A DNA stretch of 64,000 bases from NCBI GenBank assembly GCA_040881995.1, contig JBBECD010000105.1:1-64000 (forward strand). Reading direction: 5' to 3'. Every line of letters begins with the position of its first letter. Positions within the stretch are counted from its first letter, which is position 1. Positions 50,548 to 63,453 of this stretch are shown one piece after another. This DNA is from JAQCEJ01 sp040881995 (lineage in GTDB: Bacteria; Planctomycetota; Planctomycetia; Planctomycetales; Planctomycetaceae). Below the pieces are notes generated by a model. That model was given only the letters and a program-made list of their open reading frames with translations. It was not told the origin of the DNA and searched no databases. The position numbers and the translations under genes are program-made.

Positions 50548-53478
50548 ATGCTTTGGGACATCGAAATTAGACCGGCCCCGCATCAACCCGACCGGGAAGG
50601 CCGTCGCTTGCTGGGGGAGGCCCATTCGCTGGGATTGATTTCCCTCCGCGACATTCGCACGGCTCGATCGTTCCTGGTCGAAGGCGATCTCGATGCCCAC
50701 GAGATGGAGCAAGCCGCCCGCACGCTGCTGGCCGATCAGGTCGTCGAGATTTTTTCGTCTCATGTGCTGCATGGACAAACCACATCGACACCCCGCACGG
50801 AACAGGACGAAAAACATCTGATCCACGTCCTGTTCAAACCGGGGGTGACCGATAACGTGGCGCAATCGACGTTGCAGGCGCTGCAGGATCTCGGCGTGCA
50901 CGCCCACCGAGTCGCCACCTGCCGACGATACTGGATCAACGTCGACGCCGCCCCCGACGAACTTCGCCGTTTCAGCGACAAAGTTTTGTCGAACGCGGCG
51001 ATCGAGCATGTCGTAGCGGGTCCGCTGCATCTCGATTCGCTGGCGATCGGGCATCCGTATGCGTTCTCGCTCAATACCGTTCCGCTGCTGGCGATGTCGC
51101 CCGAGGAGCTGGTCAAACTCAGCCGCGAAGGACAGCTCGCGCTTCAGCAAGCCGAGATGCTCTCGATTCAGTCGTACTTTCGCGAGCAGGGACGAGAACC
51201 GACCGATATCGAACTCGAAACCATCGCCCAGACCTGGAGCGAACACTGTTCGCACAAAACGCTGGCCGGCCGCGTCCGTTATCGCGAGGACGGCCGCGAA
51301 ACTCAGTTCCAGAATCTGCTCAAAGAAACCGTCTTCGCCGCGACGATGCAGCTCCGTCAGCAAGCCGGCGACGGCGACTGGTGCGTCAGCGTGTTCCGCG
51401 ACAACGCCGGCGTCGTCAAGTTCAACGACGAATTCGACGTCTGCATGAAAGTCGAGACGCACAATCATCCCTCCGCCATCGAACCGTACGGCGGAGCCAA
51501 CACCGGCCTCGGCGGCGTGATTCGCGACCCGCTCGGCACCGGACTCGGAGCCAAGCCGGTCTGCAACACCGACGTTTTTTGTTTCGCGCCGCCGACGATG
51601 TCCGCCGATGAACTTCCCCCAGGCGTGCTGCACCCTAAAGCGGTGCTCTCGGGAGTGGTCGCCGGGGTGCGGGACTACGGCAACCGCATGGGGATTCCGA
51701 CCGTCAACGGGGCGATTCTGTTCGACGAACGCTATCTCGGCAATCCGCTGGTGTACTGCGGCAACGTCGCGATGATTCCCGTCGGCAAGTCGCAGAAACA
51801 GGCGAACCCTGGCGACTACATCGTCACCGTCGGCGGACGGACCGGACGCGACGGCATTCACGGCGCGACGTTTTCGTCGATCGAACTGACGCACGAGAGC
51901 GAAGAAATCTCCGGCGGCTCGGTGCAGATCGGCAACGCCATCACCGAAAAAATGGTGCTCGATGCGCTGATGACGGCCCGCGATCGGGGGCTGTATTCCG
52001 CGATCACCGACTGCGGAGCAGGGGGGTTCAGCAGCGCGGTCGGCGAGATGGGTGAAGAGACCGGGGCCGAAGTCTGGCTCGAAAAGGCTCCGCTCAAATA
52101 CGCCGGCTTGTCGTATACCGAAATCTGGATCTCCGAAGCCCAAGAGCGAATGATTCTCGCCGTCCCTCTGGACAACTGGGAAGCCCTGTACCGCGTCTGT
52201 GCCGACGAAGGGGTGGAAGCCACGATTATCGGCCAATTCACCGACACCAAACGGCTCGTGCTCAAATACGATGCGCAACAGGTCGGCGATCTGACGATGG
52301 AGTTCCTGCACGAAGGACGTCCCAAGACCGTCCGCGACGCCGTGTTCAACATTCCCGCCGAGCGGCCGTTGTCGAAACCGAAGACCACGATCGATTACAA
52401 CGATGATTTGAAAAAAATCCTCGGTTCGGGCAATGTTTGCAGCAAGGAATGGGTCATCCGCCAGTACGATCACGAAGTGCAGGCGGGAAGCGTCGTCAAG
52501 CCGCTGGTGGGCGTCAACGACGACGGCCCTTCCGATGCGGCGGTCGTGCAGCCGGTGCTCACGTCGAAACGGGGTCTCGTCATTTCCAACGGCATCAACC
52601 CGAAATTCGGGGATCTCGACCCGTATTGGATGGCGGCCTCGGCGATCGATGAGGCGATTCGCAACTGCGTCGCCGTCGGCGGCGATCCGCGGCGAATCGC
52701 GATCCTCGATAATTTCTGTTGGGGTAACACCGACCGCCCCGAAACGCTCGGTTCGCTGGTGCGAGCCGCGCTCGCCTGCCGCGACTTCGCCCTCGCCTTC
52801 GGCACGCCGTTCATCAGCGGGAAAGACAGCCTCAACAACGAATTTACGTACGTCGACGCCGACGGAAAGAAGCAAACCGTCGCGATCCCGGCGTCGCTCT
52901 TAATCAGCGCACTGGGCCAGATCGACGATATTTCGCAAGCCGTCACGATGGACTTCAAAGAGCCCGGCAATCTTATTTATCTCATCGGCACAACGTACGA
53001 TGAACTCGGCGGCAGCCATTGGGCCGAGATCCACGGCTTGACCGGAGGCCGGATACCGCACGTTCGGCCGGAAGCGGCAACGCTGTTGTATCGGCAGGTT
53101 CACGAGATGTTGAAGAACGGTTGGGTGCGGAGTTGTCACGATCTGAGCGAAGGAGGTCTCGCGGTCTCGCTCGCCGAGTCGGCGTTTTCCGGAGGTCTGG
53201 GGGCGATCTGTCAGGTTGCCGATGTGCCAGTCTCGGATGCTTCACTCGGCGACATCGAGCGACTGTTTTCCGAGAGCAATACACGGCTGTTGCTGGAAGT
53301 CCGGCTGGAGCATCAACAGCGTGTGGAAGAGACGCTGTCAAATGTCGCGCATGCGATCATCGGCCGGGTGATGAGCGAGCCGCAATTGGTGGTACTCGGC
53401 GCCAAAAGGCAAATCCTCATCGACGCCCCGCTCGATGAACTCAAAGCGGCCTGGCAGAGTCCGTTGACGTGGGAGTGA
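50548..53478 (+). CDS. purL: Phosphoribosylformylglycinamidine synthase with PurS-like N-domains
   Basis: The 976-residue reading starts at the ATG at 50548; the frame upstream is a TCCAGGGCCAG-family repeat. Residues about 1-75 and 85-165 look like two PurS-type domains (DIEIRPAPHQPDREGRRLLG and LIHVLFKPGVTDNVAQSTLQAL). The PurL core then begins at about 190, with TIAQTWSEHCSHKTLAGRVR and MKVETHNHPSAIEPYGGANTGLGGVIRD. A second AIRS-like half ends the protein. No glutaminase (PurQ) domain is present, so ammonia must come from a separate PurQ. It performs the fourth step of purine synthesis. The fused PurS domains replace the separate PurS subunit of Bacillus-type systems. Confidence 0.92.
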   Translation: MLWDIEIRPAPHQPDREGRRLLGEAHSLGLISLRDIRTARSFLVEGDLDAHEMEQAARTLLADQVVEIFSSHVLHGQTTSTPRTEQDEKHLIHVLFKPGVTDNVAQSTLQALQDLGVHAHRVATCRRYWINVDAAPDELRRFSDKVLSNAAIEHVVAGPLHLDSLAIGHPYAFSLNTVPLLAMSPEELVKLSREGQLALQQAEMLSIQSYFREQGREPTDIELETIAQTWSEHCSHKTLAGRVRYREDGRETQFQNLLKETVFAATMQLRQQAGDGDWCVSVFRDNAGVVKFNDEFDVCMKVETHNHPSAIEPYGGANTGLGGVIRDPLGTGLGAKPVCNTDVFCFAPPTMSADELPPGVLHPKAVLSGVVAGVRDYGNRMGIPTVNGAILFDERYLGNPLVYCGNVAMIPVGKSQKQANPGDYIVTVGGRTGRDGIHGATFSSIELTHESEEISGGSVQIGNAITEKMVLDALMTARDRGLYSAITDCGAGGFSSAVGEMGEETGAEVWLEKAPLKYAGLSYTEIWISEAQERMILAVPLDNWEALYRVCADEGVEATIIGQFTDTKRLVLKYDAQQVGDLTMEFLHEGRPKTVRDAVFNIPAERPLSKPKTTIDYNDDLKKILGSGNVCSKEWVIRQYDHEVQAGSVVKPLVGVNDDGPSDAAVVQPVLTSKRGLVISNGINPKFGDLDPYWMAASAIDEAIRNCVAVGGDPRRIAILDNFCWGNTDRPETLGSLVRAALACRDFALAFGTPFISGKDSLNNEFTYVDADGKKQTVAIPASLLISALGQIDDISQAVTMDFKEPGNLIYLIGTTYDELGGSHWAEIHGLTGGRIPHVRPEAATLLYRQVHEMLKNGWVRSCHDLSEGGLAVSLAESAFSGGLGAICQVADVPVSDASLGDIERLFSESNTRLLLEVRLEHQQRVEETLSNVAHAIIGRVMSEPQLVVLGAKRQILIDAPLDELKAAWQSPLTWE

Positions 53479-53545
53479 ACGGCAAGGAAGGACGGCAAGA
53501 TCGGAGCGGGGAACACGAAATGACCAAAGGGGGAGGAATGTTCAA

Positions 53546-54388
53546 GTGCTATTGAACGAAGAACAAGAACTGCTCGAGGTTTTACACAGGTATGTGAATG
53601 GTGACATTTCACGCCAAATTTTTTTGGGATCGTTCAGCCAAATCATCCCGAAGCTTGAGAGCAAGTTGAATGGCGACCTTTATCCTTTCTTAGATGTGAT
53701 ACTGCCGAAGGAGCAAGGTCGCGAACACGCGAAGAACGAAGGCATGCGTCAATGTTACCTTGAAGCGATTGCACGACTAGAATGCGCGCTCGCCGAACCT
53801 TCGTATTACGAAAAGCTCTCAGAGGATGAACAAAAAGAGATTTGTAAAGAAGCAATCGAAGCGATTCCAAAGGTCGCGTTATACCGCTCCATCAGCGAGT
53901 GGATACAAAATAATCTTATTGAGGGAAAAAATTATAGCCGATTCGCGTTCTTTGATGCCGACGGGAATTCATTTCTTGAGAGCTTCAGAATTTTATACGA
54001 AGTGCCCCTGATTTGCGAATCATTCATTTTGACTGCGCTTGCAGCAGGCCTTTCAAAACCGAGTTTCAGTTATTCCGGCCTCATTGACTCTCTCAAGATT
54101 GCCGCACACGCTGATACGGTTTGGGCTCGGTGCTGTGAATGTGAAGGCGCGTGCTGGGTTGAGGAAACGGGGTGGTACACAGATCCTCGAAACGAAATCG
54201 AAAATCTACAGTGGATCGAGTATCAAGGGCCTTCAAGCACGCAATGGAGCCCCAAACATCTCGTTCTTGTCCCAGAACACAAAGAGTGGATGTTGGTTCA
54301 CACGAATGACTTTAAGAAGTTTTCGATGATTTTGCACGGCAGGCAGGATTTCATCAACGCCATCGTGAAACAGTCGACTGAAGCATGA
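53546..54388 (+). CDS. Hypothetical protein of low G+C
   Basis: The 280-residue protein starts at GTG, with GGGAGG ten bases upstream. It is unrecognised and has no signal peptide or membrane helix. The N-terminal half is helical (LLNEEQELLEVLHRYVNG, LSEDEQKEICKEAIEAIPK); a C-terminal part has CCECEGACWVEETGWYTDP, a cluster of three cysteines, and a closing FKKFSMILHGRQDF. Its composition stands apart: 53881-53940 is 38% G+C by count, while neighbouring genes are near 60%. This suggests recent acquisition. It follows purL by 67 bases. Confidence 0.65.
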   Translation: MLLNEEQELLEVLHRYVNGDISRQIFLGSFSQIIPKLESKLNGDLYPFLDVILPKEQGREHAKNEGMRQCYLEAIARLECALAEPSYYEKLSEDEQKEICKEAIEAIPKVALYRSISEWIQNNLIEGKNYSRFAFFDADGNSFLESFRILYEVPLICESFILTALAAGLSKPSFSYSGLIDSLKIAAHADTVWARCCECEGACWVEETGWYTDPRNEIENLQWIEYQGPSSTQWSPKHLVLVPEHKEWMLVHTNDFKKFSMILHGRQDFINAIVKQSTEA

Positions 54389-54556
54389 GAAGCGGTGGGT
54401 TGCATCCTATGCGGCGGGTGGCTGTCCGCAACCCGCCGCACTTTGAGAGGACCGGGGCTGAGCCATGATGTCCTTAGATCGGCTCAGGATAAATTGGGAT
54501 TACCCACCTGCACGCGGCAGAGGTACAATTCTGATCGGAAACAAAGGAAATCGACC

Positions 54557-54796
54557 ATGTCCACCACGTCGGTCATCTCGAATATCTGTCGCATCGCCGA
54601 GGAATTTGCCCAAGGCCGCGGCCTGACCGGCCTGGAGATCGCCCGCGTGGTGCACTCCCGTGACGAAAGTAAGGACGAGTGGATCGTTCAACTCGAACCA
54701 ACCGAGACCGATCCGCTCCTCGAAGACGACGGCCAGTGCGCCATCATCATCGTCGACTCCGAGACGGAAGAACCGCGGCTAATCGAGGGGCTGTGA
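54557..54796 (+). CDS. Small hypothetical acidic protein
   Basis: The 79-residue protein begins at the ATG at 54557, nine bases after AAAGGA. It is acidic: SNICRIAEEFAQGRGLTGLEIARVVHSRDESKDEWIVQLEP then DDGQCAIIIVDSETEEPRLIEGL. Not recognised. A 9-bp hairpin (GCGGCGGGT at 54411-54419 with ACCCGCCGC at 54431-54439) lies upstream, in the gap after the low-G+C gene, and may be that gene's transcription end. Confidence 0.65.
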   Translation: MSTTSVISNICRIAEEFAQGRGLTGLEIARVVHSRDESKDEWIVQLEPTETDPLLEDDGQCAIIIVDSETEEPRLIEGL

Positions 54797-54899
54797 ACGT
54801 CGGCGGAACGCATTTTCGTGACCAAAAGTCGCTGCAAACCGTACGCAAGGTGCGTGCAAAACGCGCGCAAATCGCCGCGAATGGAGCGCAAAACGCTCT

Positions 54900-54962
54900 G
54901 AGTGGCTCACGAATCGGCGTGAGTGGCGCTCGAATCGGCGTGAGTGGCTCGCGAAAGGGGCG
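54900..54962. repeat. 21-bp tandem repeat, three units with decayed flanks
   Basis: Units start at 54900, 54921 and 54942, each beginning GAGTGGC and the first two ending CGAATCGGCGT. Decayed units extend left to about 54840 and right to about 55025. Read on the minus strand, one right-hand unit (near 54981-55001) matches the 3959-4042 unit at about 14 of 21 positions. As there, the array lies directly after the stop of a minus-strand gene. Confidence 0.8.
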
Positions 54963-55053
54963 CCAGTGACGCTTTTCATGCCGCGAATAACGATTTTCGC
55001 GTGCTGAGTGCGCGATTTGGCACCAAATGGAGCGGTTTTTCTTCCGTTTCGAC

Positions 55054-57099
55054 CTATTTCGCCGCCGTATCCAAGCCCTTAAGCAGCGAAATGTAATCGA
55101 CGGAGATGTTCAGGACTTCGTCGTTGTAGTGCCCCTTCGGGAAAATCGGACCGTCTTTGGTCAACTTTTCCTCTTCCTCTTCCAGGGTTTTTTCGTCTTC
55201 GGTCTTGTCCGAGTCGCGTTCCTGTCGCAGCACCGCTTCATTGAGCGTGATCGACTTGCGATTTTTGCGAGTGAGATATTTCTCGATATCCTTCTGCAAT
55301 TTCTGGAACTCTTCGTTGCCGGCGATCCGCTTCTGGCTTTCCGTCGCGAGTTTTGCCACCAGTTCGCCCGACCGCAATTTCAACTGGTCGTGTTTGGCCG
55401 GGGCGATGCGGTCGAACGCCAAAGCGTTATCGAGGAACGATTCGCCGAGGTCCATGTGATCGATCAGCGAGGGGAGCACGACGTCGGACTTCACCCCCAG
55501 GTTTTGCGTGCTGTCGCCGTTGACCCGATAAAACTGGTTGATCGTCAGCTTCAGCGCCCCGCGGTCGGGAGAACTGAGGAACTGGAACGACTTGGTGACG
55601 GGCATCACGTTCTGAACCGTCCCCTTACCGTGCGTCGTCTGATCGCCCACGATGATGCCGCGGTCGTAATCCTTGATCGCGCCGGCGAAGATTTCCGAGG
55701 CCGAAGCCGAGAGCCGGTTGCACAGCACGATCAGCGGGCCTTTGTACGAGATGTTAGGATCGACGTCGTCGTGCGATTTGATTTTCCCGGTCTGTTCTTT
55801 GACCTGCACGACCGGGCCTTCCTTGAGGAACAGCCCCGAAACTTCGATCGCTTCGCTCAGGGCTCCTCCGCCGTTGGTCCGCAAGTCGACGACGACGGCG
55901 TCGATATTCTGCGTGCTGAAGTCGTCGAGCACTTTCTGCACGTCGCGGCGGGTGCTCTTGAAATCGTCGAGTCCCTGCTGGGCGCCGTCGAAATCGCGAT
56001 AGAACGACGGGATGTGAATGATGCCGATCCGCGCCTGCGAACCGGGAACCCGTTCGGAGGTATCGATCACTTCGCCCTTCACCTCGGACGATTTCAACTC
56101 GATTTTCTGACGGGTCAACTCGTAATCGACGACCGCGCTGTCGTCGGCTTTTTTCACCTGCAGGCGGACTTTCGTCCCCCGTTCGCCGCGAATCAGACGG
56201 ACCACTTTGCTGAGCTTCATTTCGACGATGTCGATCAGTTCGCCTTCCGCCTGCCCGACGGCGACGATCTTATCGCCGACCTGCAGACGTCCGTCGCCGG
56301 CCGCCGCCCCGCCGGGAACGATGTCGGCGACGATCGTCATGCCGTCTTCCGATCGCAGTGCCGCGCCGATGCCGTCGAGCTGCAAGTTCATCGAGATTTT
56401 GAAATCTTCCAGCGTCTGCGGCGACATGTAACTCGAGTGTGGATCGAAACAATGCGCCATGGCATTGAGATACATTTCGAGTTTTTCGAAATCTTCGGTT
56501 TGTTTCATGGTCTGCGAGAGCATGCGATAGCGGGTGTGCAGACGCTTGCGGGCCTCTTCGTCGGTCACTTTTTCGAGCTTGAGGTTGAGCAGATCGTACT
56601 TGATGCGCAGCCGCCAGCGTTCGCGGACGTCTTCCGGCGTGGCGGGCCAATCGAGTTCTTTGGAGTCGATGACGAGGCTTTCGTCGGTCGTAAAATCCTG
56701 GGGCTGATCGATCAACTGCTGGGCCAGTTCGATCCGCTCTTCCAACCGGTGCAGAAAGCGGTCCCACACGTCGTAACAGAACTTGACGTTGCCGACCTTC
56801 AGCATGTCGTCGAGGACGGTGCGGTGTTTCTCGAAGAGTTCGATATCCGACTTGATGAAGTATTGCTTCTGCGGATCGAGCTGCTTGATAAACGTATCGA
56901 GAAATTCGGACGAGATTTTGTCGTCGATTTTGACCTGGTGAATGTGAAATCGCGACATCATTTCACAGACCAGTTTGGCGGTCGCGTCGTCGTCGTTTTT
57001 GGCGGACGACAACTGCTGGGCCGTTATGGTCGTGGCCGCGAGAAAGAACAGTCCCAAGGTCAGCGAACGAGCGGTTCGAGATGTTACCCGACACTTCAT
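55054..57099 (-). CDS. prc: S41 carboxy-terminal processing protease (Prc/Tsp type)
   Basis: The 681-residue reading starts at the ATG at 57099, opening a signal peptide (RSLTLGLFFLAATTITAQQ); an upstream in-frame extension has no leader. A PDZ domain lies at about residues 240-330, including DGIGAALRSEDGMTIVADIVPGGAA. The catalytic serine is in RLSASASEIFAGAIKDYDRG near 467 and the lysine in TTHGKGTVQNVMPV near 492, the Ser-Lys dyad of Tsp. A charged C-terminal DUF3340-like region follows. It trims periplasmic proteins at their C-termini. Confidence 0.9.
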   Translation of the reverse strand: MKCRVTSRTARSLTLGLFFLAATTITAQQLSSAKNDDDATAKLVCEMMSRFHIHQVKIDDKISSEFLDTFIKQLDPQKQYFIKSDIELFEKHRTVLDDMLKVGNVKFCYDVWDRFLHRLEERIELAQQLIDQPQDFTTDESLVIDSKELDWPATPEDVRERWRLRIKYDLLNLKLEKVTDEEARKRLHTRYRMLSQTMKQTEDFEKLEMYLNAMAHCFDPHSSYMSPQTLEDFKISMNLQLDGIGAALRSEDGMTIVADIVPGGAAAGDGRLQVGDKIVAVGQAEGELIDIVEMKLSKVVRLIRGERGTKVRLQVKKADDSAVVDYELTRQKIELKSSEVKGEVIDTSERVPGSQARIGIIHIPSFYRDFDGAQQGLDDFKSTRRDVQKVLDDFSTQNIDAVVVDLRTNGGGALSEAIEVSGLFLKEGPVVQVKEQTGKIKSHDDVDPNISYKGPLIVLCNRLSASASEIFAGAIKDYDRGIIVGDQTTHGKGTVQNVMPVTKSFQFLSSPDRGALKLTINQFYRVNGDSTQNLGVKSDVVLPSLIDHMDLGESFLDNALAFDRIAPAKHDQLKLRSGELVAKLATESQKRIAGNEEFQKLQKDIEKYLTRKNRKSITLNEAVLRQERDSDKTEDEKTLEEEEEKLTKDGPIFPKGHYNDEVLNISVDYISLLKGLDTAAK

Positions 57100-57469
57100 A
57101 ATCCATCCCCGAAGTGAGAAAGAGGATTGTTGAAAAGAGAGCCCGCTCACCGGACCTCTTGTGAAATACCGCGGAAAGCCCGAAATCAAGCCGCGATGCG
57201 CCGGGAAACAAAAATCAGCCCACCCGGCACGAAATTCGTCGCCAGCCCGATTTCGTCATTAACGCGTGACACTTGATCTTAGTCAATTAAGGACATTCCG
57301 GCAAGAGGCACTCTCGCGGCCCGCTCCCCGCTACGGTTCGACCTCTTTACAAGGTGAAACGTCGTGCGTCCGGCGATGGAATCGCGGAGGCGATGTGCCG
57401 GGCGAGATGCCTTGCGAAATTGTCATGTTCAGGAGAACGGAGATTCGCGCCGCGAAGCGACTATTTCGA
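57100..57469. other. Intergenic region, no supported gene
   Basis: The gap between the S41 protease start and the next minus-strand stop holds no convincing frame. It presumably includes the protease promoter. No repeat family seen elsewhere in the window was found here. Confidence 0.5.
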
Positions 57470-58447
57470 TCACGTTCGTTGAGGGACCGCAAACGTCGGT
57501 TCATCGGTACGGGCCGCCGGCGAACGGGACACGTGGGAGCAAAGCACCAGCCGCGTCCCGTCGTGCAGACAGAGCTGATTCCGCCCCATCCGCCGGGCTT
57601 CGGCGACGGCGTTTTCGCCGCGCTGCCGTACGAGTTCGAAATGTTCCTGCGGATAGGCCACGGCATACCCCAGGCTGGCGGTCACGAGCACCTCCGGCCC
57701 CTCTTCCTCCAAACGAAAGCGATGTTCGCGGATGACGCTTTGCAGATTCTCGGCCAGCTTGCGGCCGATCCGAAAATCGAGTCCGGGAAACAACACGGCG
57801 ACCGTATCGCCCGACGACAGGCAGACGAAATCCTGCGGACGGATAAACGGCTGTACGAGCGCCGCGAGTTTCTTCAGAAACTCCTGACACCCGGCTTCGC
57901 CGAACCGGAGTTTCATCTGCACCCCGTTGTCGAGCCGTACCAGCAGGACGCCGTGTGTATCGGAACCGGCGGCGGGGAGCGATAGCAGATGATTCAGATT
58001 CGCGATGAGCGATTCGCGGTCGGGAAGCCCGGTCGCCGGGTCGATGGCCGATTCGATCCACGTCATCTGACGAAAATCGGTCTCCGCGGGAACCGCTTTC
58101 CTGGCCTCATCGGCTTCGGCGATCCGTTCCCAGCATTGCTTCCACGTCCGCAGCAGCTCGGTCTGCTCGGCTTCGAGCTGTGCACTCTGGACCGCGGTGA
58201 GCGACATTTCGGGAAAATCGCTCATCGTGCGGCAGACCTGCCGGGCATTGCGAAACGATTGCAACAACAGTTCGCAGCACTGGTCGATGTTTCGCGACGC
58301 CCGCGCCAGTTTGCGTTGTTCGGTGCGCGACCCGATCATCCGCCCGGCGAGCAACCCAAGTCCCGCGGCGACGACGACGGTGATCAATCCCCAACTGAGG
58401 ATTTCTCCAAACGACAACGACAGTGCGATGACAGGATTCTCAAACAT
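57470..58447 (-). CDS. Membrane protein with degenerate GGDEF domain
   Basis: The 325-residue reading starts at the ATG at 58447 (MFENPVIALSLSFGE), with GAGGCG upstream. A membrane helix at about residues 17-38 (GLITVVVAAGLGLLAGRMIG) and a helical linker precede a GGDEF-fold domain: DPATGLPDRESLIANLNHLL near 138 and VLVTASLGYAVA near 255. The active-site loop reads SSGDT near 211-215 where GGDEF or GGEEF is needed, so cyclic-di-GMP synthesis is unlikely. It probably senses or binds nucleotide, or scaffolds. The gene stands alone. Confidence 0.8.
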   Translation of the reverse strand: MFENPVIALSLSFGEILSWGLITVVVAAGLGLLAGRMIGSRTEQRKLARASRNIDQCCELLLQSFRNARQVCRTMSDFPEMSLTAVQSAQLEAEQTELLRTWKQCWERIAEADEARKAVPAETDFRQMTWIESAIDPATGLPDRESLIANLNHLLSLPAAGSDTHGVLLVRLDNGVQMKLRFGEAGCQEFLKKLAALVQPFIRPQDFVCLSSGDTVAVLFPGLDFRIGRKLAENLQSVIREHRFRLEEEGPEVLVTASLGYAVAYPQEHFELVRQRGENAVAEARRMGRNQLCLHDGTRLVLCSHVSRSPAARTDEPTFAVPQRT

Positions 58448-58654
58448 AAACGCCTCGCGGCTACGGACAGTGTGCAGCATTTTCTGCCGCAAATTTACGT
58501 CATGCCGCCTGCGAAAACGTCGCATCGGCATCAGGCCCTCCATAATACCGGGGCTGGTTGCGCGGATTTGTTCGTTTGCAGGGATTTTGCGTGTCTGCCC
58601 ACCGCTTCTCAGAGAGCCGAAAATCGCCTATGATGCCCGTTTAAATTCAGCGTT

Positions 58655-58755
58655 CTCGTTCCTAAGGTCCGCTTGGGAACGCAAGTCTTCGAAGCTCCGC
58701 TTCGCCGAGCGCCAAGCTAGCGCTCCGCTACGGAAGCCTTCGCGTCGCGGCTAAC
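58655..58755. repeat. Two dispersed repeats before ileS
   Basis: A diverged GTTCCTAAGGTCCGCTTGGGAAC palindrome (58658-58680) runs into CAAGTCTTCGAAGCTCCGCTTCGCC and then a CTAGCGCTCCG...CGTCGCGGCTAA element, the reverse orientation of that at 15547. The block ends 40 bases before ileS and so overlaps its promoter region. Confidence 0.8.
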
Positions 58756-58797
58756 CAAAAGATCAAAGGCACGCCCGGATAGATCGGATGACCCTGT

Positions 58798-62370
<3,573 letters not shown>

Positions 62371-62387
62371 TTCTCCCGTCGTGAAGC

Positions 62388-62421
62388 CGCCGAAAAGATG
62401 TCCCAAAACATTTTTTCGGCG
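62388..62421 (+). terminator. Candidate terminator hairpin after ileS
   Basis: CGCCGAAAA at 62388-62396 and TTTTCGGCG at 62413-62421 form a 9-bp stem with a 16-base loop that contains extra T residues. On either strand the A/T flanks resemble a rho-independent terminator, but no clear T-run follows the stem. Confidence 0.35.
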
Positions 62422-62576
62422 ACGCCAAATGAGTTCTCCGGAATCCGAAAAAAAGAGCCGCGCACGGATTGATTTGCGGGTTAAAAGACCTGTACACTAC
62501 CGTCATTCGTCGATTCCCAGTTCCCGTCCGTCAAGCGTCGTCTGTTTTCACGTCCCCGTCGTGGAGCACGATTATC

Positions 62577-63374
62577 ATGACCGAATCTCTATCGATCCAA
62601 TGTCCGGCTTGTTCTGCTACTTTGAAACTCAAAAACCGCGACGCGCTCGGTAAGCGTGCTCCCTGCCCCAAGTGCAAACAGCCGTTTGTGCTCGAATTGC
62701 CGGCTTCCGTAGCCGTCGCCGAGATCGTCGACGATTGGGAAGAGGATGAATTCGACGCGGCGGCGTCCGAACCTCAGCGGCCCAACGGCAGTACGGCGAC
62801 CGACGAATTCGACGATCTGGATGACCTCGATTTCGACCGTTTGCCGAAAGCGACGAAAGCATCCGCCGTAAAAACGGCGCTCCCTCCCAAGAAGAAGAGC
62901 GTCTCGGCAGACAAACCTAAGAAAAAGAAAGCGAAGCGGGTTTACGAAGATCGAGAACCGGGAGGCATCGGCATGGCCGTCACCTTCGGTCTCATCGCCG
63001 GCGGTATCGGCGCCTTCATCTGGGGAGGCATCGGTTATTTCACCGGTTACGAAATCGGCTGGCTCGCCTGGGGGATCGGCGCAGCGTGTGGCGCCGCCGT
63101 CGGCGCGGGAAGCGGGGCGGTCGATGAATTCGTCTCGGGAATGATCGCGGTCGTCTGTGCGCTGGGATCGATCGCTTTGGGCAAATATTTAATCGTCTAC
63201 TTTCTGATGCAGAAACTCGTCGCCGAGTTCGGGGCCGAACTGGCCGACGTGCTGCAGGCCGATATCAGCATCCTCGAGGTCATGAAGATGACATTGGGCC
63301 CGTTCGACATCTTATGGGTGATTCTCGCGGCCGGTTCGGCATACAAATTGGGCTCAGGCAACGGCGGCGACTGA
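62577..63374 (+). CDS. Zinc-ribbon membrane protein, hypothetical
   Basis: The 265-residue reading starts at the ATG at 62577 (MTESLSIQCPACSATLKL), with GGAG upstream. A zinc ribbon with two CPxC pairs, QCPACSATLKL and APCPKCKQPFVLE, is followed by an acidic and then lysine-rich linker (KPKKKKAKRVYED). Several glycine-rich helices then follow (GIGMAVTFGLIAGGIGAFIWGGIG onward) and a last helix near the end. The ribbon probably sits on the cytoplasmic side. Such ribbon-plus-membrane proteins are frequent in planctomycetes and mostly uncharacterised. Confidence 0.75.
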   Translation: MTESLSIQCPACSATLKLKNRDALGKRAPCPKCKQPFVLELPASVAVAEIVDDWEEDEFDAAASEPQRPNGSTATDEFDDLDDLDFDRLPKATKASAVKTALPPKKKSVSADKPKKKKAKRVYEDREPGGIGMAVTFGLIAGGIGAFIWGGIGYFTGYEIGWLAWGIGAACGAAVGAGSGAVDEFVSGMIAVVCALGSIALGKYLIVYFLMQKLVAEFGAELADVLQADISILEVMKMTLGPFDILWVILAAGSAYKLGSGNGGD

Positions 63375-63453
63375 TATAGGATCGTTAAAGCACAGGCTCG
63401 GCCTGCTTCGGTTCGGTTGTGAACGCCGCCCCGATTTCGTATTTTTGGCGATC

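Noticed and set aside
50527..52875. 782-codon minus-strand frame opposite purL
   Set aside because: Antisense to purL, no domain and no ribosome-binding site; codon-bias artefact.
55027..57117. 696-codon plus-strand frame opposite the S41 protease
   Set aside because: Covers a gene with signal peptide, PDZ and catalytic dyad on the other strand; the frame itself has no motifs.
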